From Spirochaetales bacterium (lineage in GTDB: Bacteria; Spirochaetota; Spirochaetia; JABMQR01), in NCBI GenBank assembly GCA_018399255.1, contig JAGYPA010000001.1, forward strand, positions 65,019-129,018: a stretch of 64,000 nucleotides of DNA, read 5' to 3'. Positions 62,797 through 64,000 of the stretch are shown piece by piece. Both the position numbers and the translations under genes were made by a program. The notes beneath the pieces are model-generated. The model was not told the DNA's origin. It saw only the letters and a program-made list of their open reading frames with translations, and ran no database searches. How positions within the stretch are numbered: position 1 is the stretch's first letter; the number at the start of each line of letters is the position of its first letter.

Positions 62797-64000
62797 GTGA
62801 AATTTCCTTCTGCCAATCACGATGAACACTCTATAGCCAGGCTCATTGCCGGACAATCCGAACTATCTCTCTATGTGCATATTCCCTATTGTACCCAAAA
62901 ATGCGGTTACTGCAGTTTCTTTTCAAGGCCCCTGCCGGCGCGAAACGGCTATATTGATCCCGGAAATCCTGTCATTAGCCGGATTCTTGAAGAAATACAC
63001 GAAGCAGCCGTCCTGTTTGGAAAACCCTTTAAAACATGTTATATCGGAGGGGGTAATCCGGGACTGCTTAACAGGGAAATACTTCAGGAGATACTGGCAG
63101 CTGCAAGTATGCATGGCAGGGCGGGTGAAATATCCATTGAAAGCAATCCTGAATCACTCGACGCAAGCCTGATAGAGTTTTTGGCAGATGGAAAAATAGA
63201 TCGTTTAAGTCTCGGTGTGCAGAGTCTGTCGAAAAAGAATCTGGAGACAATAGGCAGAAATTTTTCCGATCCGGAACAGATCCGAAATATACTGGCAGAA
63301 TACTGCTTGCCGGGTCGTACATGGGAACTCAATATCGATCTGATTACTGGAATCCCCGGACAGGAAGACAGAGAAACTGCAAAAGATATGGATGAAATCA
63401 TAGATTCAGTATCCCCGGACCACCTGTCAATATATGAATTAAGCATAGAACCTGGAACCCCGCTTTATTTACGGTACAATGCATTCCCCGGGGGTATCCA
63501 CCTTGAGGATTTGAGAGATGAAAGTGGAAAAAACCTGAGAAAAATCTGGAAACATGCTGCTGCCCATGGCTATAAGCAGTATGAGATATCAAATTTTGCA
63601 CGTCGGCTTACGGATTTGGAAACTGATGTTTTTCATACCTGCAGACACAACCAGACTTATTGGGCAATGAGACCGTATCTTGGCATTGGCCCTGGTGCAG
63701 CTTCCACCCTATACGCAGACGGCTGTGCTGCTCGCATAGAAGCGCTGCATGATTTGTCCTCATATTCTGAGTATAGAGGGGGTAGAGGGGGTAGGGGGGG
63801 TGCGTTTTCGCAGGGATATTTGATTGAGGATCTTACAAGCCTTGAATTTTTGCAGGAAAAACTGATTATGGGTTTGAGAACCAGTGAAGGCCTGGTGAAA
63901 AGTGAGTTTTCCAGAATATTCAAACTACCAATTGACGTTTTATTGCCGCAGACTTTTCAAAAAATGCTTTATAAGAAATATGCAGTTGAAACTGAGGATA
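62797..64000 (+). CDS. HemW-like radical-SAM protein (3' end outside window)
   Basis: Seen: frame open from GTG 62797 to the window end (~401 codons). Radical-SAM motif VHIPYCTQKCGYCSF, GGGNPG (usual GGGTPS), ESNPESLDASL, LGVQSLSKKNLETIGR, HNQTYWAMRPYLGIGPGAAST. Known: HemW is a heme chaperone related to oxygen-independent coproporphyrinogen oxidase HemN; the motif set fits HemW better. A Gly/Arg stretch, RGGRGGRGG, is encoded by a G-rich tandem repeat at 63774-63799. Nearly touches lepB. Confidence 0.88.
   Translation, partial: MKFPSANHDEHSIARLIAGQSELSLYVHIPYCTQKCGYCSFFSRPLPARNGYIDPGNPVISRILEEIHEAAVLFGKPFKTCYIGGGNPGLLNREILQEILAAASMHGRAGEISIESNPESLDASLIEFLADGKIDRLSLGVQSLSKKNLETIGRNFSDPEQIRNILAEYCLPGRTWELNIDLITGIPGQEDRETAKDMDEIIDSVSPDHLSIYELSIEPGTPLYLRYNAFPGGIHLEDLRDESGKNLRKIWKHAAAHGYKQYEISNFARRLTDLETDVFHTCRHNQTYWAMRPYLGIGPGAASTLYADGCAARIEALHDLSSYSEYRGGRGGRGGAFSQGYLIEDLTSLEFLQEKLIMGLRTSEGLVKSEFSRIFKLPIDVLLPQTFQKMLYKKYAVETED
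63774..63799 (+). repeat. G-rich 9-bp repeat inside the hemW-like gene
   Basis: Units TAGAGGGGG (63774-63782), TAGAGGGGG (63783-63791) and TAGGGGGG (63792-63799) give G runs of 5, 5 and 6. They encode RGGRGGRGG, and slippage would shift frame. Confidence 0.85.

Noticed and set aside
62846-63172. Shorter alternative frame at the start of the hemW-like gene
   Set aside because: The other frame carries the radical-SAM cysteines and stays open to the window end.

Overview
The window is a gene-dense stretch of core chromosome that looks spirochaetal. The reasons are: a V-type (not F-type) ATPase operon in the order E-DUF2764-A-B-D-I-K; a recycling-type EF-G2 with a second, divergent EF-G-like protein; an XPB-like helicase; an LptD/OstA-like outer-membrane protein; and a tmRNA with an ANENNEADFALAA tag. 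Base composition is moderate and there is no F-type ATPase, so a Spirochaetaceae/Treponemataceae-type organism fits better than Borrelia or Leptospira. No species can be named from sequence alone. I see no insertion sequence, prophage, CRISPR array or integrated element, and no gene-free stretch above 300 bases.

Layout. 1-6.2 kb: the 3' end of aroE, then a minus-strand operon (membrane protein, shikimate kinase-like, nitrilase-family hydrolase, XPB-like helicase, helicase-associated protein). 6.3-11.3 kb: dgt, nrdR, an ACT-domain protein, a small ORF, a THEP1-like NTPase overlapping a queuosine-precursor (VUT) transporter, and an IMPase-family phosphatase. 11.3-15.4 kb: mfd and trmB. 15.4-19.8 kb: two EF-G paralogues on the minus strand. 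20-24.3 kb: tRNA-Val(UAC), a YggS/PLPHP gene, an rluD-like synthase, an MBL-fold hydrolase, a pentapeptide-repeat protein and rsgA. 24.3-34.2 kb: mutS2 and the V-ATPase operon. 34.4-45.9 kb: ispG, uvrA, lptD-like, phoH, a 7TM-HD (PgpH-like) phosphodiesterase, ybeY and a TlyC/CorC-like CBS protein. 46-54.4 kb: gap-pgk-tpiA-secG, a flavodoxin-like ORF, a parvulin, nusB, map, an HtrA protease and a phosphoribosyltransferase. 54.4-56.3 kb: a minus-strand envelope pair (beta-barrel-like protein, lipoprotein). 56.6-59.2 kb: folD, miaB, lapA-like. 59.3-61.75 kb, minus: an FGE-fold membrane protein, smpB and ssrA. 61.8-64 kb: lepB and the start of a hemW-like gene that leaves the window.

How the genes fit together. 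Many serve translation quality and recycling (ssrA, smpB, EF-G2, ybeY, rsgA, mutS2, trmB, miaB, rluD, map), DNA repair (mfd, uvrA, XPB-like helicase), central glycolysis (gap-pgk-tpiA) and envelope biogenesis (lptD-like, parvulin, HtrA, lepB, secG). The proteolipid of the V-ATPase carries the side chains that bind sodium in the Enterococcus hirae enzyme, so a sodium-coupled enzyme is predicted. Several genes (the rsgA/pentapeptide pair, the lepB/FGE-fold pair, ispG) have promoter -10 elements ending 6-8 bases before ATG and lack a usable Shine-Dalgarno. This suggests leaderless transcripts. The two divergent pairs share almost identical promoter geometry, which is the most unusual regulatory pattern here. 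No wholly new gene system is evident; the XPB-helicase pair, the DUF2764 gene inside the V-ATPase operon and the divergent leaderless promoters are the best leads.
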